Shown: positions 1 to 8,705, numbered from the stretch's first letter. The stretch is DNA of 64,000 nt from UBA935 sp031556725 (GCA_031556725.1 JAVBSL010000002.1:21157-85156), one strand, 5' to 3'. Notes: generated from the sequence alone by a model not told the origin. Made by a program: numbers and translations.

Positions 1-1065
1 CCCAGACGCGTGGTAACCGGTGATATGATTATGAGCATTATCGTGGAAAATGATGATTTATATGAAGAAACAGAATACCTGCCGGTAAAACCTTTGGAGG
101 AAATGACAAAAGCAGAGGTGGTAGAACGAATCAAAGAGGCCGGTATTGTGGGAATGGGCGGAGCCGGATTTCCGACCTTCATTAAAATGTCTCCTAAGGA
201 GCCGGAAAAAATAGAATATGTAATAGCCAATTGTGCGGAATGCGAGCCTTACCTTACCTCTGATTATCGCCGGATGTTAGAAGAGCCGGAGAAGTTGGTG
301 GGTGGCTTGAAGGTACTGCTAAGCTTATTTGATAATGCCAGAGGAATTCTGGCGATCGAAGATAATAAGCAGGATTGTATTGATTTGTTAAAAGAATTGA
401 CCAAAGATGAGCCCAGAATCAGCGTTAAGGCCTTAAAGACTAAATATCCGCAAGGTGCGGAACGACAGTTAATCTATGCCACTACCGGCAGAATGATTGA
501 TTCCACGATGTTGCCGGCCGATGTGGGATGTATTGTCAGCAATGTGGATACTATCATAACTGTAAACAGAGCAATTACAAAGGGAAAACCGATGATGTAC
601 CGGGTGGTAACAGTAACCGGAGATGCCATTGCCAATCCCCGTAATTTTATTGTCAGGATTGGTACCAGTTACAGTCAGTTAGTGGAAGAAGCGGGTGGCT
701 TTAAAGAGAAGCCTGTAAAAATTATTTCCGGCGGTCCGATGATGGGTTTTGCCCTGTTTGATACCAACATCCCGATTACCAAGACTGCATCGGCATTGCT
801 GTGTTTGACCAAAGATGAAGTTTCCATGATGGAACCCAGTGTCTGCATTAATTGCGGAAAGTGTGTGGAAGTATGTCCCGGCCGGGTTTTGCCCAGAAAA
901 TTAGCCGACTATGCCGAACAGGGTAATGAAGAAGCTTTCTTAAAATATAACGGAATGGAATGTTGTGAATGCGGCTGCTGCAGCTTTGTGTGTCCTGCTA
1001 AACGGCATTTGACCCAATCGATAAAATCAATGCGCAAGATACAGCTTGCCAAGAAGAAAAAGTAG
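1..1065 (+). CDS. rnfC: Rnf complex subunit C, 5' end outside window
   Basis: Peripheral subunit of the membrane Rnf complex (ferredoxin:NAD+ oxidoreductase, ion-pumping), the site of NAD+ reduction and carrier of 4Fe-4S clusters. The frame is open at base 1 (it reads PRRVVTGDM), so the N-terminal barrel lies upstream of the window and the GTG at 10 is not a real start. Visible are the nucleotide-binding stretch GMGGAGFPTF about 50 residues in, ANCAECEPYL, and two cluster motifs near the C terminus, CINCGKCVEVCP and CCECGCCSFVCP. Family members are about 440 residues; about 354 are here. It is first in rnfC-D-G-E-A-B with near-zero spacing, so it is co-transcribed. Family assignment is secure. 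Confidence 0.95.
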   Translation, partial: PRRVVTGDMIMSIIVENDDLYEETEYLPVKPLEEMTKAEVVERIKEAGIVGMGGAGFPTFIKMSPKEPEKIEYVIANCAECEPYLTSDYRRMLEEPEKLVGGLKVLLSLFDNARGILAIEDNKQDCIDLLKELTKDEPRISVKALKTKYPQGAERQLIYATTGRMIDSTMLPADVGCIVSNVDTIITVNRAITKGKPMMYRVVTVTGDAIANPRNFIVRIGTSYSQLVEEAGGFKEKPVKIISGGPMMGFALFDTNIPITKTASALLCLTKDEVSMMEPSVCINCGKCVEVCPGRVLPRKLADYAEQGNEEAFLKYNGMECCECGCCSFVCPAKRHLTQSIKSMRKIQLAKKKK

Positions 1066-1076
1066 GAGGAATGAAA

Positions 1077-2003
1077 ATGAGTGATTTGATGAAGGTATCA
1101 TCCAATCCCCATATCCGGTCCAGAGTCGGGACAAATAATATTATGCTGGCAGTTATCATAGCCCTTCTTCCGGCGGCAGGATTCGGTATTTATAATTTTG
1201 GTTCCAATGCATTGCTTATAATACTGATTACAGTAGCAACTACGGTAACTACCGAGTTTGCATTTGAAAAGTTTATGAAGAAACCGGTAACCATTGGCGA
1301 CTATTCAGCTGTGGTGACGGGTCTGTTGCTGGCTCTTAATCTGCCGTCCACAGCACCCTGGTGGATTGCGGTAATCGGCGGTGTGTTTGCCATTTTAGTT
1401 GTAAAAATGCTATTTGGCGGTTTGGGGCAGAACTTTATGAATCCGGCGCTGGCCGCCAGATGCTTTCTGCTGATTGCCTATACGCCGATCATGTGTAATT
1501 TTGAAACCGATGTATTTACCGGAGCAACCCCGCTTGCCTTGATGAAAAGCGGAGAAAATGTAGATATTATAGATATGATTATAGGCAGGACAGCCGGAAC
1601 CATCGGTGAGACATCCATGATCGCCATTGTGCTGGGGGCCTGTATCTTGATTCTTTTGGGAGTAATCGATCTGCGGATTCCGGGAACCTATATTGTATCT
1701 TTTGCGGTCTTTATATGGTTGTTTAGCGGTCAGCACAGTGTAACTTTTGTGACGGCTCATCTGGCTGGCGGCGGACTGATGTTAGGAGCTTTTTTCATGG
1801 CTACCGACTATGTAACCCGTCCGATTACCAGGAAAGGGCAATACATATATGGACTGCTGTTAGGATTTCTGACAGCTATATTCCGTGTGTTCGGACCTTC
1901 GGCAGAGGGAGTATCTTATGCCATTATAATCGGGAATTTGCTGGTACCGCTTATTGAGAAATTTACGGTTCCCAAAGCCTTTGGAGCAGGAGGTAAAGCA
2001 TGA
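1077..2003 (+). CDS. rnfD: Rnf complex subunit D
   Basis: Integral membrane subunit of Rnf carrying covalently bound FMN; homologous to NqrB. About 308 residues with many hydrophobic segments. The flavin-attachment motif FTGATPLA is present, with the acceptor Thr near residue 151. An ATG at 1071 also opens the frame, but the AGGAGGA box ends at 1070 directly against it. The ATG at 1077 sits about 6 nt from the box, so I chose 1077 (protein starts MSDLMKVSS). The stop overlaps rnfG by 4 nt. Flavinylation presumably depends on the ApbE encoded at 4720-5691. Confidence 0.95.
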   Translation: MSDLMKVSSNPHIRSRVGTNNIMLAVIIALLPAAGFGIYNFGSNALLIILITVATTVTTEFAFEKFMKKPVTIGDYSAVVTGLLLALNLPSTAPWWIAVIGGVFAILVVKMLFGGLGQNFMNPALAARCFLLIAYTPIMCNFETDVFTGATPLALMKSGENVDIIDMIIGRTAGTIGETSMIAIVLGACILILLGVIDLRIPGTYIVSFAVFIWLFSGQHSVTFVTAHLAGGGLMLGAFFMATDYVTRPITRKGQYIYGLLLGFLTAIFRVFGPSAEGVSYAIIIGNLLVPLIEKFTVPKAFGAGGKA

Positions 2004-2611
2004 AAAGTATGATGAAAGATGCGGCGATTCTTGTAGTAATAACAGTAATTGCCGGATTGCTTTTAGGCGGTGTGTATCAGATTACCCAAAATCCCATTGC
2101 AATGGCCGAGGAAAAAGCTACGAAAGAGGCTTATAATCAAGTATTTGCGCAGGCTTCGGAATTTGAGATGATAGAGAATAAAGATATGAGCACATCTTTG
2201 ACCTGGGCTGAAGAAGGCTACGCCGGAGTACAGATTGATGCAGTATTACGTGCCCTGGATAAAGACGGAAGTAAATTGGGATATGTACTTAAATTAACCA
2301 GTCATGAAGGATATGGCGGTGATATTACTTTTACCATGGGTATCGGTAATGATGGAAGCATAAACGGTATTTCGATTTTGAAAATATCAGAGACAGCAGG
2401 TTTGGGAATGAAAGCTGAATCAGTATTGGTTCCGCAATTTGCAGATAAAAAAGTAGAAAAGTTCAGTTTGACTAAAGGCGGGGCTATGGCGGAAGCACAA
2501 ATTGATGCCATCAGCGGAGCGACCATTACCTCCAATGCTTTTGTTACTGCCGCTAATGCCGGACTGTATTTTTTTAAGACAGAATTAGGAGGTGACAAAG
2601 ATGAATCCTAA
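2000..2611 (+). CDS. rnfG: Rnf complex subunit G (covalent FMN subunit)
   Basis: Rnf subunit with one N-terminal membrane helix (about residues 9-29) and an extracytoplasmic FMN-binding domain; homologous to NqrC. 203 residues. The flavinylation motif SGATITSNA is visible around residues 172-180, its Thr being the usual phosphoester-linked FMN site. An AGGAGG box lies just upstream, and the start ATGA overlaps the rnfD stop, indicating translational coupling. Its end overlaps the rnfE start. The length is normal for the family. Confidence 0.95.
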   Translation: MKSMMKDAAILVVITVIAGLLLGGVYQITQNPIAMAEEKATKEAYNQVFAQASEFEMIENKDMSTSLTWAEEGYAGVQIDAVLRALDKDGSKLGYVLKLTSHEGYGGDITFTMGIGNDGSINGISILKISETAGLGMKAESVLVPQFADKKVEKFSLTKGGAMAEAQIDAISGATITSNAFVTAANAGLYFFKTELGGDKDES

Positions 2612-3344
2612 AGAAAACAGTGTAACGGAACGATTGATCAACGGCCTGATTAAGGAAAATCCAACCTTTGTCCTGATGTTGGGAATGTGTCCCACCTTAG
2701 CCGTAACCACTTCGGCAGTGAATGGTATTGGGATGGGGTTGACCACCATGGTGGTACTGGCCTTAAGTAATATGCTGATCTCCATGCTGCGGAATATTAT
2801 TCCCGACAAAGTGAGAATTCCGGCATATATTGTCATTATTGCAACCTTTGTGACGGTAGTGGAACTTTTACTGAAAGCCTATATTCCTTTTCTTTATGAT
2901 GCCTTGGGATTATATATTCCGTTAATCGTAGTAAATTGTATTATTTTGGGCCGGGCGGAAGCTTATGCTTCCAAGTATAAAGTAGTGCTGTCGATATTTG
3001 ACGGAGTTGGTATGGGTCTTGGTTTTACCGTTGCCCTGACCATGATCGGAGCAATCAGAGAGGTTTTGGGAGCCGGAGAATTGTTTGGGTTTTCGGTCCT
3101 GCCGGCCAGTTATGTACCTTGTAGTATTTTTGTTTTGGCACCGGGCGCTTTTTTTGTTCTGGCATGCCTTACGGCTATTCAGAATAAGGTGAAAATCAAT
3201 GGTGAAAAAAAAGGAAAAGATATGTCGAAGATTCAGTCCGGATGCAGTACTGATTGTATGAATTGCAGTGATTCGGGATGCAGCCGCCGGTTGTTTGACT
3301 TTAAGGAAGAAAAACAGGAACAGGAGGTAAAGATTGATGATTAA
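2601..3344 (+). CDS. rnfE: Rnf complex subunit E with Cys-rich tail
   Basis: Six-helix membrane subunit of Rnf, homologous to NqrD and to RnfA. It begins MNPKENSVTERL and carries the conserved KENPTFVLMLGMCPTLAVTT stretch. A GTG at 2592 also opens the frame but lies inside the AGGAGGTG ribosome site, so ATG 2601 is chosen (247 residues). After the last helix there is an extra polar tail of about 40 residues containing CSTDCMNCSDSGC, five cysteines in 13 residues. The core RnfE/NqrD fold does not need this, and it could bind a metal or cluster. The 3' end overlaps rnfA by 8 nt. Core assignment is secure; the tail's role is unknown. Confidence 0.94.
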   Translation: MNPKENSVTERLINGLIKENPTFVLMLGMCPTLAVTTSAVNGIGMGLTTMVVLALSNMLISMLRNIIPDKVRIPAYIVIIATFVTVVELLLKAYIPFLYDALGLYIPLIVVNCIILGRAEAYASKYKVVLSIFDGVGMGLGFTVALTMIGAIREVLGAGELFGFSVLPASYVPCSIFVLAPGAFFVLACLTAIQNKVKINGEKKGKDMSKIQSGCSTDCMNCSDSGCSRRLFDFKEEKQEQEVKIDD

Positions 3345-3915
3345 GGAATTACTGATAATTATGATAGCTTCCTCCCTGGTAAATAATGTGGTATTAAGTC
3401 AGTTTTTGGGATTATGCCCCTTTTTAGGAGTGTCGAAAAAGACTGAAACGGCTGCCGGCATGGGTGCTGCGGTTATTTTCGTAATCACTCTGGCCTCGGC
3501 AGTGACCGGAGCCATCTACAATTATATCTTAGTGCCTCTTGATGTGACCTATTTACAGACCATCGTATTTATCCTGGTAATTGCGGCACTGGTACAGTTT
3601 GTGGAGATGTTCTTAAAGAAATATATGGTTGGTCTTTATAACGCCCTGGGTGTTTATTTACCGCTGATTACCACCAACTGTGCAGTGCTTGGTGTGGCAT
3701 TGGTAAATGTCCAGAAAAATTATGGTATGGTAGCCGGTATTGTAAATGGATTTGCCACCGCTGCCGGTTTTGCTGTTTCGATTATTATTTTGGCCGGGAT
3801 TCGGGAAAAAATGGAGTTTAATGATATTCCGGAGTCCTTTAAAGGAATGCCCATAGTCTTGATTACCGCAGGTTTGATGGCGATTGCTTTCTGTGGTTTT
3901 TCAGGACTGTTATAG
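3337..3915 (+). CDS. rnfA: Rnf complex subunit A
   Basis: Six-helix membrane subunit of Rnf, homologous to NqrE, inverted in topology relative to RnfE and sharing an intramembrane cluster site with it in known structures. 192 residues, the usual family length. The signature SSLVNNVVLSQFLGLCPFLG is at the N terminus and TTNCAVLGVAL in the second half; both cysteine-bearing motifs are intact. TTG 3334 and ATG 3337 are both in frame behind AGGAGG (3322-3327). ATG with 9-nt spacing is chosen. It overlaps rnfE by 8 nt. Confidence 0.95.
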   Translation: MIKELLIIMIASSLVNNVVLSQFLGLCPFLGVSKKTETAAGMGAAVIFVITLASAVTGAIYNYILVPLDVTYLQTIVFILVIAALVQFVEMFLKKYMVGLYNALGVYLPLITTNCAVLGVALVNVQKNYGMVAGIVNGFATAAGFAVSIIILAGIREKMEFNDIPESFKGMPIVLITAGLMAIAFCGFSGLL

Positions 3916-3927
3916 GAGGTAAAGCAG

Positions 3928-4728
3928 ATGAATATGACAGGTGTGTTGACAGCAATAGTGATCATCGGCGGAATTGGTTTATTTATCGGTTTGTTTTTGG
4001 GGATTGCCGCCCTTATTTTTCGGGTTGAGGTAGATGAAAAGGAAGAAGCGGTATTAGGAGCATTGCCGGGAAATAACTGCGGCGGATGCGGATTTCCGGG
4101 TTGTTCCGGTTTGGCACAGGCAATTGCAAAAGGAGAAGCGGCAGTAAACGCCTGCCCTGTAGGCGGCGAAAAGGTTGGAAAGATCATTGCCGAAATTATG
4201 GGAGTGGAAGCCGGAGAAAGCATCAGGCAGCCGGCTTTTGTGAAGTGCCAGGGCGATTGCGAGAAAGCCTGTTTGGATTATGAATACTGCGGAGCCATGG
4301 ATTGTGCCATTCAGGCTTTTGTCCCGGGTGGCGGTGCAAAATCCTGCAATTACGGGTGTTTTGGCTATGGAAATTGTGTGAAGGTATGTCAGTTTGATGC
4401 CATTCATATTGAAAACGGTATTGCGGTAGTGGATAAAGAAAAATGTAAGGCCTGTAGCCAATGTATTACGGCCTGCCCTAAAAAGCTGATTACATTGGTG
4501 CCTTATGAAGCCAGTCATATTGTTGGTTGTAGCTCTCATGATAAAGGGCCGGTTACCACCAAAGCCTGTTCCGTCGGTTGTATCGGCTGCGGACTTTGTA
4601 AAAAGAATTGTCCGGCGGATGCCATTACTCTGGAAGAGTTTTGCGCCGTGATCGATCAGGAGAAATGTACGGGTTGCGGTACCTGTAAAGAAAAATGTCC
4701 GAAAGGCTCGATTATCGGCTCATTGTGA
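3928..4728 (+). CDS. rnfB: Rnf complex subunit B, polyferredoxin
   Basis: Electron-input subunit of Rnf that accepts electrons from reduced ferredoxin. 266 residues: one N-terminal membrane helix (about 5-31), the Fe-S domain with C51-x2-C54-x4-C59 and C76 (CGGCGFPGC), then several ferredoxin-type motifs including CKACSQCITACP, CIGCGLCKKNCP and CTGCGTCKEKCP. Another set, CNYGCFGYGNCVKVC, precedes them. An AGGAGGT box lies 8 nt before ATG 3928. It is the last gene of the rnf operon. Its stop lies inside the 3' end of the convergent apbE (9-bp tail-to-tail overlap), and no terminator hairpin is visible between them. Confidence 0.95.
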   Translation: MNMTGVLTAIVIIGGIGLFIGLFLGIAALIFRVEVDEKEEAVLGALPGNNCGGCGFPGCSGLAQAIAKGEAAVNACPVGGEKVGKIIAEIMGVEAGESIRQPAFVKCQGDCEKACLDYEYCGAMDCAIQAFVPGGGAKSCNYGCFGYGNCVKVCQFDAIHIENGIAVVDKEKCKACSQCITACPKKLITLVPYEASHIVGCSSHDKGPVTTKACSVGCIGCGLCKKNCPADAITLEEFCAVIDQEKCTGCGTCKEKCPKGSIIGSL

Positions 4729-5691
4729 TGTATAGTGCTGTTGTCCGTCTTTCGTAATAAATATGGCAGAGACATCGGGAAGGCTTTCAATCAATTGCCT
4801 TCCCTTTTCCAACCCCAAAACGAAGCAAAGGGTAGAGAGGGCATCACCATCTACAGAATCAGGCGAAATGATAGTAACAGCCATAAGATCATTGTCAACC
4901 GGATAGCCGGTGTCAGTATCTAAAATGTGATGATACAGGACATCATCTTTGATAAAATAACGTTCATAATTGCCGGAAGAGACGGCCGAGCAATCGGTTA
5001 ACGGCAAGGTGTAAGCAGCAGTGCCCACCGGTGCAAAGGGGTCCTGGATACCCACGGTATAAGCAGATCCGTCCGGTTTAGAGCCGATGACTACAACATT
5101 TCCCCCCAGATTAATCATGGCACTGGTTACACCGTTAGCCACAAGATATTCTTTAAAACGGTCGGCAATATAACCTTTGGCAATAAAACCAAAATCAATC
5201 TGTGCAAGTGGATCGGTAAGGGTAACAGTTTGATTATCAGTATTTATTGAAACATTTTGATAGTTTATGTGCGTGATAGCCTCTAACAGGGCAGCGGAAG
5301 AAGGAATTGATGAATCAGATTTCTCACTGAAATCCCATAAGCTGCTGAGGCTGCCTACTGTCGGATCTACAGCCCCGTGAGAAAGTTCGGCATAATCCAG
5401 TGCTTTTTGCAAAAGAGCAATTGTTTCCTCAGATACCTTGACTGGCGCACCATTACTGTGATTGAGACGATAAACATCACTGCCTTCCACGGTTTTGCTG
5501 AACAGTCCCTCATATTTTTCAGCCAACAGGAAACACTGGTCTAAAAGAGGGGCCTGAGCTGAATCGTAAAGGGTTATGGTGATAACGGTATTGAAATAAA
5601 ATCCGGTTTTGGAGATGGGAGTTGTTTTAGAGGCGCAGCCTGAAGAAAAAAGAACAAGAAGGATGCATAAAATAATGATTTTATATTTCAT
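4720..5691 (-). CDS. apbE: FAD:protein FMN transferase, lipoprotein
   Basis: Transfers FMN from FAD onto Thr of target flavoproteins, here most plausibly RnfD and RnfG encoded next door on the other strand. About 323 residues. It has a lipoprotein signal (MKYKIIILCILLVLFSSGC with lipobox Cys), then ApbE motifs GAVDPTVGSLSSLWDF, DFGFIAKGYIAD, MINLGGNVVVIG, HHILDTDTGYPV and the late SVDGDALST. It acts outside the membrane, where RnfG's flavin domain faces. The start is uncertain: ATG 5703 (MVLN) lies only about 3 nt from an AAAGG box and ATG 5691 about 15 nt from it; both give the same lipoprotein. Longer upstream extensions are not supported. Confidence 0.93.
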   Translation of the reverse strand: MKYKIIILCILLVLFSSGCASKTTPISKTGFYFNTVITITLYDSAQAPLLDQCFLLAEKYEGLFSKTVEGSDVYRLNHSNGAPVKVSEETIALLQKALDYAELSHGAVDPTVGSLSSLWDFSEKSDSSIPSSAALLEAITHINYQNVSINTDNQTVTLTDPLAQIDFGFIAKGYIADRFKEYLVANGVTSAMINLGGNVVVIGSKPDGSAYTVGIQDPFAPVGTAAYTLPLTDCSAVSSGNYERYFIKDDVLYHHILDTDTGYPVDNDLMAVTIISPDSVDGDALSTLCFVLGLEKGRQLIESLPDVSAIFITKDGQQHYTSQ

Positions 5692-5777
5692 GTTTAATAC
5701 CATGCGCCTTTCTGAGTTCGAAGAATTAAAGAAACTTCTCACACTTTTAAAACATACTATCACAATTTGAGGAATTA

Positions 5778-5786
5778 TGCTATCAT
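5778..5786 (+). promoter_or_regulatory. Possible extended -10 promoter for GH25 gene
   Basis: TGC followed by TATCAT forms an extended -10 about 33 nt before the chosen start at 5819. The hexamer 17 bp upstream (TATCAC) is a poor -35 match, so this rests on the extended -10 alone. Confidence 0.35.
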
Positions 5787-5818
5787 TAAAAAATCAAGAC
5801 AAAGGATGGAGAATTTCT

Positions 5819-7003
5819 ATGCGAATGCCGGGTGAACGGGAAGAAAAAACAGGCGGAATACCGCTGATCTATAAAGTCGCAGGTATGTCATTATTTATTT
5901 TAATTGTTTTAGCCGTGGTAATTACCAATAGTGAAAATTCAGGAAGCAGGAAAAGTAGTAATGGCAGTAATAACAGCGGGATGAGCTTTGGCAATAATGC
6001 GGAAACACCTGAGCCGGTAAGTACACCGGAAGCTGAAGTGAGTGAAATGAGAGAAGGGTTTACCACTGAAAATGCCTATATTGAAAAATTATATAAAGAA
6101 CACAAGCTTCGGGTAGATGATCTGGATTTCTGGAATATGTATCCTCAGGAAGAAGGGAACTTCTCTTCCGGTCAGAATGTGGAACCGGAAAAACCGGTGG
6201 AGACACCAACACCTACCCCGAAAGAGGTTGACCCTTCCGAAGATGGCAAACATACCCTGGTGACCAGAACGGATGGAACCAGTGACTGGGTTCAGATTAA
6301 TCCCTACATTACCAAAAATGAGTATGATCCGATGAAATTGATTCTCAAAAAGGATCGGATGGGATATTATGAAGGCCAAAAGCTGACCTCTTTTTTTGGT
6401 ATAGACATTTCCAAATATAACGGAAAGGTAGATTTTGCAAAACTAAAAGAAGACAATGTGGATTTTGTGATGATCCGTCTGGGAGCAAGAGGGTATGGCA
6501 GCGGACAGATTCTTTTGGACGAAAATTTTGAGGCTAATATCATGGGTGCTAATGAAGCAGGAATCGATGTGGGAGTTTACTTTTTTTCACAGGCCATAAC
6601 AGTGGAGGAAGCCGCCGAGGAGGCCGCCTTTGTGGTACAGAATCTGGTGAATCGTAAGGTGGCATATCCGATTGTTTTTGATATGGAATACATTAATAAT
6701 GACACTGCCAGAATAGACAGCCTGAAGAAAGATGCCAAAACAGCGATTGCCAATACTTTTCTGACAAATATTCAGACGGCCGGGTACACCCCGATGCTGT
6801 ATGGAACCAAGGAATGGCTGATTGAGCAGATTGATTTGACGCAGTTAATGGGATATGATATCTGGCTGTCGCAGCAAAGCGATTTACCGGACTACCCCTA
6901 TAAATATCAAATGTGGCAATACTCCCTGAAAGGAGGGGTTGCCGGAATTGAGGGTGATGTGGATATGAATATCAGCTTTGTGGATTACGGAGCTAAATAT
7001 TAA
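5819..7003 (+). CDS. Membrane-anchored GH25 lysozyme-like protein
   Basis: Predicted N-acetylmuramidase of glycoside hydrolase family 25, acting on peptidoglycan outside the membrane. About 394 residues: short basic N terminus, one membrane helix (about 20-38, GMSLFILIVLAVVI), a low-complexity Ser/Asn/Pro/Glu linker to about residue 160, then the GH25 barrel. Barrel motifs are GIDISKYNGKVDF, FVMIRLGARGYG, GVYFFSQAI, the acidic pair in IVFDMEYIN, and YQMWQY. ATG 5819 is chosen because GGAGA lies 6 nt upstream. In-frame ATG 5777 lies upstream, inside the promoter-like sequence. The 3' end overlaps the convergent gene by 4 nt. It resembles the second GH25 gene at 15759. Confidence 0.85.
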   Translation: MRMPGEREEKTGGIPLIYKVAGMSLFILIVLAVVITNSENSGSRKSSNGSNNSGMSFGNNAETPEPVSTPEAEVSEMREGFTTENAYIEKLYKEHKLRVDDLDFWNMYPQEEGNFSSGQNVEPEKPVETPTPTPKEVDPSEDGKHTLVTRTDGTSDWVQINPYITKNEYDPMKLILKKDRMGYYEGQKLTSFFGIDISKYNGKVDFAKLKEDNVDFVMIRLGARGYGSGQILLDENFEANIMGANEAGIDVGVYFFSQAITVEEAAEEAAFVVQNLVNRKVAYPIVFDMEYINNDTARIDSLKKDAKTAIANTFLTNIQTAGYTPMLYGTKEWLIEQIDLTQLMGYDIWLSQQSDLPDYPYKYQMWQYSLKGGVAGIEGDVDMNISFVDYGAKY

Positions 7004-7794
7004 GGAACATAGTGCCTGATTTTGGGCGAAATAGTAACGCGTGAATAGATGTCGGCGTAAACCAAAGGAGAGAGTCCTTCCAGATAGTTGGGGACGAAAT
7101 TTTTGGATACGCCGGCTTTTTTCAGGATATCAATAGCCTTATTATAGGCGATTGCAGCCTCGGTTTCGGTAGGATAAGTTCCGACGGTATAATTTCCCAC
7201 AATATGAATTTTGACACGAAAGAGAATTTTCCCATTTTTATTGAACTGCTGAACGCCGTTGTAACGATTTAATATTTCAATATTCTCATAGCGATAATCA
7301 TAAATATCATCATTTACAAATCGGTAATCACGATTGACAACCCCATAATTTTTAATTCCGTAGCGGTTTAAGATATTGACCTGCATACCGTAGTCGGCAA
7401 CAAAAAAATGTCCGCCCCGTTTCATGATGGTACGGGTGGAATAATAGAATAAATCATCAATATCAAATTTTAAAATAATGGCAGGAGATAAATAGTATTC
7501 AAAGTATTTTTGCCGGATATAAATCGGTGTTGCAAAATATATGTTATTATCACGAAAATTAACCAAGGTAATCCATTTGTCAAGGGGCAAAATCCGGTGC
7601 GGTGAATGATCCTTGATGGTTAACCGGGAGTCCTTGATCAATGCACCGGCTTCCAGGTAAGCTGCATGGGCTTTTATCATGGTGTCATAGCTTCCCAGAC
7701 TGATATGTTTACGTTTGTATGTTAGGGAAGAACGGTAGTAAATGCTTTTGTCTTTTTTTTGTTGGGGATAAACACCGGGAAGTCTCTTTTCCAT
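7000..7794 (-). CDS. Double-AP2 protein with degenerate HNH-like centre
   Basis: Not assigned to a named family with certainty. 264 residues. The N terminus (about 6-50: GVYPQQKKDKSIYYRSSL, then KHISLGSYDTMIKAHAAYLE) and the C terminus (about 190-235: GKILFRVKIHIVGNYTVGTY, then TETEAAIAYNKAID) both resemble AP2/integrase-type DNA-binding repeats. The segment near 150-175, NRDYRFVNDDIYDYRYENIE, resembles the DNRxxNL part of HNH homing-endonuclease domains, but the catalytic His-Asn pattern is not evident. A plausible reading is a domesticated HNH-AP2 endonuclease acting as a DNA-binding protein. GAGG lies 5 nt before the ATG, and it has its own promoter. Confidence 0.6.
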   Translation of the reverse strand: MEKRLPGVYPQQKKDKSIYYRSSLTYKRKHISLGSYDTMIKAHAAYLEAGALIKDSRLTIKDHSPHRILPLDKWITLVNFRDNNIYFATPIYIRQKYFEYYLSPAIILKFDIDDLFYYSTRTIMKRGGHFFVADYGMQVNILNRYGIKNYGVVNRDYRFVNDDIYDYRYENIEILNRYNGVQQFNKNGKILFRVKIHIVGNYTVGTYPTETEAAIAYNKAIDILKKAGVSKNFVPNYLEGLSPLVYADIYSRVTISPKIRHYVP

Positions 7795-7825
7795 ACATAC
7801 CTCTGCGTTAATACAAATTAGATAT

Positions 7826-7854
7826 AGTATACCATTTTATAAAAAAGAATACAA
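7826..7854 (-). promoter_or_regulatory. Promoter of the AP2-like gene
   Basis: On the minus strand, TTGTAT (7854-7849), a 17-bp spacer, then TATACT (7831-7826) preceded by TGG, an extended -10. It lies about 30 bp before the AP2-like start and matches housekeeping sigma-A type promoters. Confidence 0.65.
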
Positions 7855-7991
7855 ATATGAGATTATTTTCCGCAAAATGAAAGTTTTAGAAATATTTTTG
7901 CCAGTTGCTGTATAAAATATTAAAGAAGTGTTACGCAAATGTGACAACTTTAAGTACAAGGCAAAATGACTTGTGGAAAGAAGGAATGGTA

Positions 7992-8624
7992 ATGTATAAA
8001 CGAATATCAGTACAGATTCTATTATGTAACATGATTATTATGGTATGCTGGTTCAGCGTCAAGACCCTGCAGGTTAACAGGGTAGCATCGACACCGGCGT
8101 TTCGGCTGCAATTTGTTCAAACACAAGCAGATAATGCGGTAGATGCTATCAGCAGGGACAGCTTTTTCGGTATGCTGAAAAGTGCTTCCTCGGGACAACG
8201 GGTTGTGGAATATAATGTTCTGGAGCAGACAAGCATGGAATTACCCAAAGAGGAGTATGAAGTTCTTGTAAGAATTGTTGAAGCAGAAGCCGGAAACCAG
8301 GATGAAAAAGGCCGGATGCTGGTAGCGGGGGTGGTTTTAAATCGGGTGAAAAGCGACAAGTTTCCCGATACTGTGAAAGCTGTTGTTTTTCAAGCGCAAA
8401 ATGGGACGTGCCAGTTTTCGCCGGTGGCCAATGGCCGTTATTATTCGGTTAAGATCAGTGACGAGACGATTGAAGCAGTGGATAAAGTATTGGCCGGGGA
8501 GGACGTTACGGAAGGTGCCCTGTACTTTGCGGCCAGAAAATATGCCAATCCGGAGAAGATGAAATGGTTCGACAATCATCTTACCAAGCTGTTCTCTTAT
8601 GGTGGTCATGAATTTTTTTATTAA
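7992..8624 (+). CDS. SleB-type cell wall hydrolase
   Basis: Predicted peptidoglycan hydrolase of the SleB/CwlJ hydrolase_2 family (lytic transglycosylase-like; some members are spore cortex enzymes). 210 residues: an N-terminal membrane/signal segment (ILLCNMIIMVCWFSV), a linker, then the catalytic domain with RIVEAEAGNQDEKGRMLVAG (likely catalytic Glu), VVLNRV, CQFSPV and GALYFAARKYANP. ATG 7992 is preferred, with AAGGA 6 nt upstream; ATG 7986 directly abuts that box. No recognisable peptidoglycan-binding repeat precedes the domain, so it is a short form. A vegetative or a sporulation role cannot be told apart from sequence. Confidence 0.85.
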   Translation: MYKRISVQILLCNMIIMVCWFSVKTLQVNRVASTPAFRLQFVQTQADNAVDAISRDSFFGMLKSASSGQRVVEYNVLEQTSMELPKEEYEVLVRIVEAEAGNQDEKGRMLVAGVVLNRVKSDKFPDTVKAVVFQAQNGTCQFSPVANGRYYSVKISDETIEAVDKVLAGEDVTEGALYFAARKYANPEKMKWFDNHLTKLFSYGGHEFFY

Positions 8625-8634
8625 TTGATTTTAA

Positions 8635-8663
8635 TTGCGGATAGGAAAAGGATGTGCTATAAT
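8635..8663 (+). promoter_or_regulatory. thrC promoter
   Basis: TTGCGG, a 17-bp spacer, and a perfect TATAAT (8658-8663) preceded by TGC give a strong extended -10 promoter ending about 42 bp before the thrC start. The -35 is weak beyond TTG. Confidence 0.65.
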
Positions 8664-8705
8664 TATCTACTATAATTATACAAAAATGTTTTAGGAGTCA
8701 AGAAG

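Noticed and set aside
5692..5763. Longer N terminus for ApbE (24 more residues)
   Set aside because: It would put a polar extension before a lipoprotein signal peptide and has no ribosome site.
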